A stretch of DNA of 14,359 nt from positions 1 through 14,359 of the forward strand of contig DAOUBA010000122.1 of the NCBI GenBank assembly GCA_034432855.1. The letters run 5' to 3'. Position 1 is the stretch's first letter. Each line of letters starts with the position of its first letter. This document shows positions 12,475-14,359 of this stretch, one piece after another. The position numbers and the translations under genes are program-made. This stretch comes from DAOUBA01 sp034432855. GTDB taxonomy: Bacteria; Chloroflexota; Anaerolineae; B4-G1. The notes under the pieces were generated by a model. The model was not told the DNA's origin, made no database searches, and saw only the letters and a program-made list of their open reading frames with translations.

Positions 12475-13401
12475 TTAGTCCCCAGTCCCTAGTCCCTGCT
12501 CCAGCCATACCTCAAGCACCCGCCCCACCCGTTCCAGGCTCTCCGCGCTCACCTTGTCGGGCGTGTCCTGCGTGGTGTGCCAGTAAGGATAGTCAAAGTC
12601 AATAATGTCCACCGCTGGGATGCCGCGCTGGGCAAAGGGAACGTGGTCATCGAGTATTGCCCAGCGGTATTCGGCGACGAATGTGCTGGTGTATCCCAAC
12701 GTCGCCGCGATCCCCCACAACTGCGCCTGGAGCGCCGGGTCGGAGTTGTGCTCGAAATACAACTGCTGGTCGGCGTCGCCCACCATGTCCACCACGACGA
12801 CGGCCTGGGGGGTGACCGCGAGGTTAGCCGCCATGTACGAAGAGCCGACGCACCACTCCCAGCCATCGAGGCCGCCGTTGTCCTCGGCGTCGAAAAAGGC
12901 CAGCCAGACCTCGTTCTGCAGTTTGTCCCTGTCCAGCACGCGCGCCAGTTCCAAGAGCACGGCCACGCCGGAGGCGCCATCGTTGGCGCCCAGCACCGGC
13001 TCGGCGGGATTCTCCTGGTCAGCGCTGCGGCGGGTATCATAGTGCGCGCCCAGGATGATGACCGGCTGCCCGTCGCTTGAACCCGATTTGCCGATGATGT
13101 TGCGCATGGGCGTATCGCGGTAGGTGAATTCCTGCATCTCGACCATCCAGCCGTGCTTCTCCAGTTCGGCGATGATATAGTCGCCGGTTGCCTGCCACGC
13201 CGGCGAGCCGGTGGGGCGCGGCCCCAAGTCACATTGCGTGACGACGTGGGCGTAGGCCCGTTCGCCGTCAAATACGGCTGGAGGCCGAGGAGCCTTCCCA
13301 CAAGAAGCAAGAAGCAGGAAGCAGGAGGCGAGAAGCAGGAAGCGGAAAACAGGAAGCCAGATCGAGACTCGAGACGGTTTTGTCATTTGTCCATTGTCCA
13401 T
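12475..13401 (-). CDS. M28-family metallopeptidase / glutaminyl-cyclase-like lipoprotein
   Basis: A 308-residue exported zinc enzyme. The signal peptide has two tandem LLLASC units; Cys34 of the second is the likely lipidated residue (Cys27 alternative). The mature part opens FDGERAYAHVVTQCDLGPRPTGS (44-66), then GAHYDTR (118-124, ligand His120), LGANDGASG (137-145, Asp141), FFDAEDNGG (169-177, catalytic Glu173 and ligand Asp174), VVDMVGD (203-209, Asp205) and YWHTTQDT (273-280, His275): the M28 zinc ligands in order. The FDAED and QC-like N-terminal pattern leave aminopeptidase or glutaminyl cyclase activity open. Start is ATG 13401, 3 nt after the trmFO stop, without a strong ribosome site, so translational coupling is likely; ATG 13386 is an alternative. 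Predicted to act at the outer face of the membrane. Confidence 0.87.
   Translation of the reverse strand: MDNGQMTKPSRVSIWLPVFRFLLLASCFLLLASCGKAPRPPAVFDGERAYAHVVTQCDLGPRPTGSPAWQATGDYIIAELEKHGWMVEMQEFTYRDTPMRNIIGKSGSSDGQPVIILGAHYDTRRSADQENPAEPVLGANDGASGVAVLLELARVLDRDKLQNEVWLAFFDAEDNGGLDGWEWCVGSSYMAANLAVTPQAVVVVDMVGDADQQLYFEHNSDPALQAQLWGIAATLGYTSTFVAEYRWAILDDHVPFAQRGIPAVDIIDFDYPYWHTTQDTPDKVSAESLERVGRVLEVWLEQGLGTGD
12477..12497 (-). repeat. Heptamer repeat AGTCCCY (3 copies) at the end of the M28 gene
   Basis: AGTCCCC (12477-12483), AGTCCCT (12484-12490) and AGTCCCT (12491-12497) stand in tandem. On the coding strand they supply the last residues (GLGTGD), and the first base of the TAA stop lies in the last unit. 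A rotation of the unit, CCCCAGT, equals the STRR1-type heptamer described in heterocystous cyanobacteria (CCCCART, from memory). Confidence 0.75.
13300..13355 (-). repeat. Second GCARGAR-type heptamer array (about 8 degenerate copies) in a signal peptide
   Basis: Plus-strand heptamers ACAAGAA, GCAAGAA, GCAGGAA, GCAGGAG, GCGAGAA, GCAGGAA, GCGGAAA and ACAGGAA are in register from 13300 to 13355. They encode the FLLLASC/FLLLASC hydrophobic core of the M28 lipoprotein. The same repeat family forms the signal peptide of the lipoprotein at 9769-10920. Confidence 0.8.
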
Positions 13402-13407
13402 TTGTCA
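13380..13407 (-). repeat. Heptamer repeat TTGTCCA (4 degenerate copies) over the M28 start codon
   Basis: TTGTCAT (13380-13386), TTGTCCA (13387-13393), TTGTCCA (13394-13400) and TTTGTCA (13401-13407). On the coding strand the repeat provides the ATG at 13401, the residues DNGQM and the second ATG at 13386; its outer end contains the trmFO stop codon (13407-13405). Confidence 0.75.
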
Positions 13408-14359
13408 CTTCGCCGTTGGTAGGGCCGCCAATGCCCGCGCGACATACGCCTGATAGCGCCTGCGCTTGTTGCGCACCGGCGGGTTGAGCGGCGGGAGCAG
13501 GCCAAAATTCGCCTTCATCGGCTGGAACGTCGTGGGGTCGGCGTGGCTCACGTAATGGCACAGCGCCCCCAGCATCGTCGTCGGCGGCAGCGTGAGGAGC
13601 GGTTGCCCCAGCGCAAAGCGGGCTGCGTTGACCCCCGCCAGCCAGCCGGAACCGACGCTGCCGACGTAGCCTTCCACGCCGGTGATCTGCCCGGCGAAGA
13701 AGAGGCCGCGCATTCGACGGAATTCCATCGTTGCATCCAGCAGGAGCGGCGCGTTGATGAAGGTATTGCGGTGCATCCGCCCGTAGCGCACGAACTCGGC
13801 GTGTTCCAGCCCCGGAATCATGCGATACACACGTTCTTGCTCGCCGTACTTCAGGTTGGTCTGGAAGCCGACGAGGTTGTAGAGTGTGCCGGCCAGGTTA
13901 TCCTGGCGCAACTGCACGACCGCGTAGGGCCGTTTGCCGGTGCGCGGGTCGGTCAGCCCCACCGGGCGCAAGGGACCAAAGGCCAGCGCGTCGCGCCCGC
14001 GTGCGGCCAGCACTTCTATCGGCAGGCAGCCCTCGAAAAAGCGGGCGTCCTCCCGCTCAAAGTCGCGCAAGGGGATACGCTCTGCCGCCACCAGCGCCTC
14101 GACAAAGCGCGCGTACTCTTCCTCCGTCATCGGACAGTTGATATAGTCGCCTCCCTCCTCTTCGTAACGCGAGGCGCGGAAGGCAACCGACATATCAATC
14201 GAATCGGCGGCGACAATGGGGGCAAGCGCGTCGTAAAAGTAGAGGTGCTCCTGACCCGCCAGCACCGCGATGGCCTGGGCGAGCGCGTCGGAGGTGAGCG
14301 GGCCGGTGGCGATGACGGCAGGCACGTCGGGGATCGCCGTCACCTCCTCGCGCACGATT
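13405..14359 (-). CDS. trmFO: TrmFO, folate/FAD-dependent tRNA U54 methyltransferase (5' partial)
   Basis: The last 317 or so residues of TrmFO, which forms 5-methyluridine at position 54 of tRNA using methylenetetrahydrofolate and FADH2. Seen: REEVTAIPD then ATGPLTS near the visible start, FFEGCLPIEVLAARG (residues 106-120 of the visible part; its Cys110 matches the catalytic Cys226 of the Bacillus enzyme), FGPLRPVGL, PRTGKRPYAVVQLRQDN, GTLYNLVGFQTNLKYGEQ, RMIPGLEHAEFVRYG, MHRNTFINAP and the FAD-site segment FAGQITGVEGYVGSVGSGW (220-238). Full proteins have about 435-450 residues, so about 120-130 N-terminal residues, including the first FAD-binding motif, lie beyond the window; GTG 14355 is internal. 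The stop is 3 nt before the M28 lipoprotein start. The tail (KRRRYQAYVARALAALPTAK) is ordinary. Confidence 0.95.
   Translation of the reverse strand, partial: IVREEVTAIPDVPAVIATGPLTSDALAQAIAVLAGQEHLYFYDALAPIVAADSIDMSVAFRASRYEEEGGDYINCPMTEEEYARFVEALVAAERIPLRDFEREDARFFEGCLPIEVLAARGRDALAFGPLRPVGLTDPRTGKRPYAVVQLRQDNLAGTLYNLVGFQTNLKYGEQERVYRMIPGLEHAEFVRYGRMHRNTFINAPLLLDATMEFRRMRGLFFAGQITGVEGYVGSVGSGWLAGVNAARFALGQPLLTLPPTTMLGALCHYVSHADPTTFQPMKANFGLLPPLNPPVRNKRRRYQAYVARALAALPTAK

Noticed and set aside
13380..13407. Possible regulatory operator before the M28 gene
   Set aside because: The period-7 repetition explains the symmetry better than a protein binding site, and the genes are 3 nt apart.

Overview
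The window reads as chromosomal DNA of a GC-rich bacterium. The gene set (TrmFO, HflX, multi-GAF hybrid kinase, MuiA-like DUF4139 protein, lipoproteins with Thr/Pro linkers) and the many short heptamer repeats suggest a member of the Chloroflexota, probably Anaerolineae-like. That placement is inference from gene content only; no marker was compared. There is no phage, plasmid or CRISPR signature. The content is mostly housekeeping and envelope genes, with unusual repeats and gene remnants between and inside them.

Layout. Positions 1-2784 (+) hold most of a hybrid histidine kinase (partial GAF, two full GAF domains, HisKA/HATPase, two receiver domains), cut by the window start. A yjbQ-family gene (2765-3163, -) converges on it. 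A palindrome-rich intergenic stretch (3164-3341) leads into back-to-back promoters that appear to share one -35 region. These serve yjbQ leftward and tRNA-Glu(CTC) (3384-3456, +) rightward. The tRNA ends at a hairpin, followed by a eukaryotic-type DNA topoisomerase IB (3517-5274, +).

From 5269 to the right end everything functional is on the minus strand. The order, left to right, is: a PfkB-family fructokinase; a plus-strand remnant resembling the C-terminus of an M48 peptidase; a two-helix small membrane protein; hflX; a MITE-like element with a 9-bp target duplication; a zinc-dependent alcohol dehydrogenase; a repeat-bearing spacer; a lipoprotein of unknown function; a MuiA-like DUF4140/DUF4139 protein with an apparent internal deletion; a broken flavoprotein remnant; an M28 metallopeptidase lipoprotein; and trmFO, cut by the window end.

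Likely transcription units on the minus strand are trmFO-M28 peptidase (3-nt gap), muiA-like-lipoprotein (13-nt gap, clear promoter at 12213-12241) and hflX-small membrane protein (32-nt gap). The dehydrogenase and fructokinase look monocistronic.

The most striking features are five. (1) The topoisomerase IB is closely eukaryote/thaumarchaeote-like, with all five catalytic residues. (2) Two lipoprotein signal peptides are encoded by the same degenerate heptanucleotide tandem repeat (GCARGAR). (3) The start and stop codons of one of these genes lie in two other heptamer families. (4) A compact non-autonomous mobile element has perfect terminal repeats and target duplication. (5) hflX has a conserved N-terminus that runs upstream of every canonical start codon. 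No complete novel defence or metabolic system is visible.
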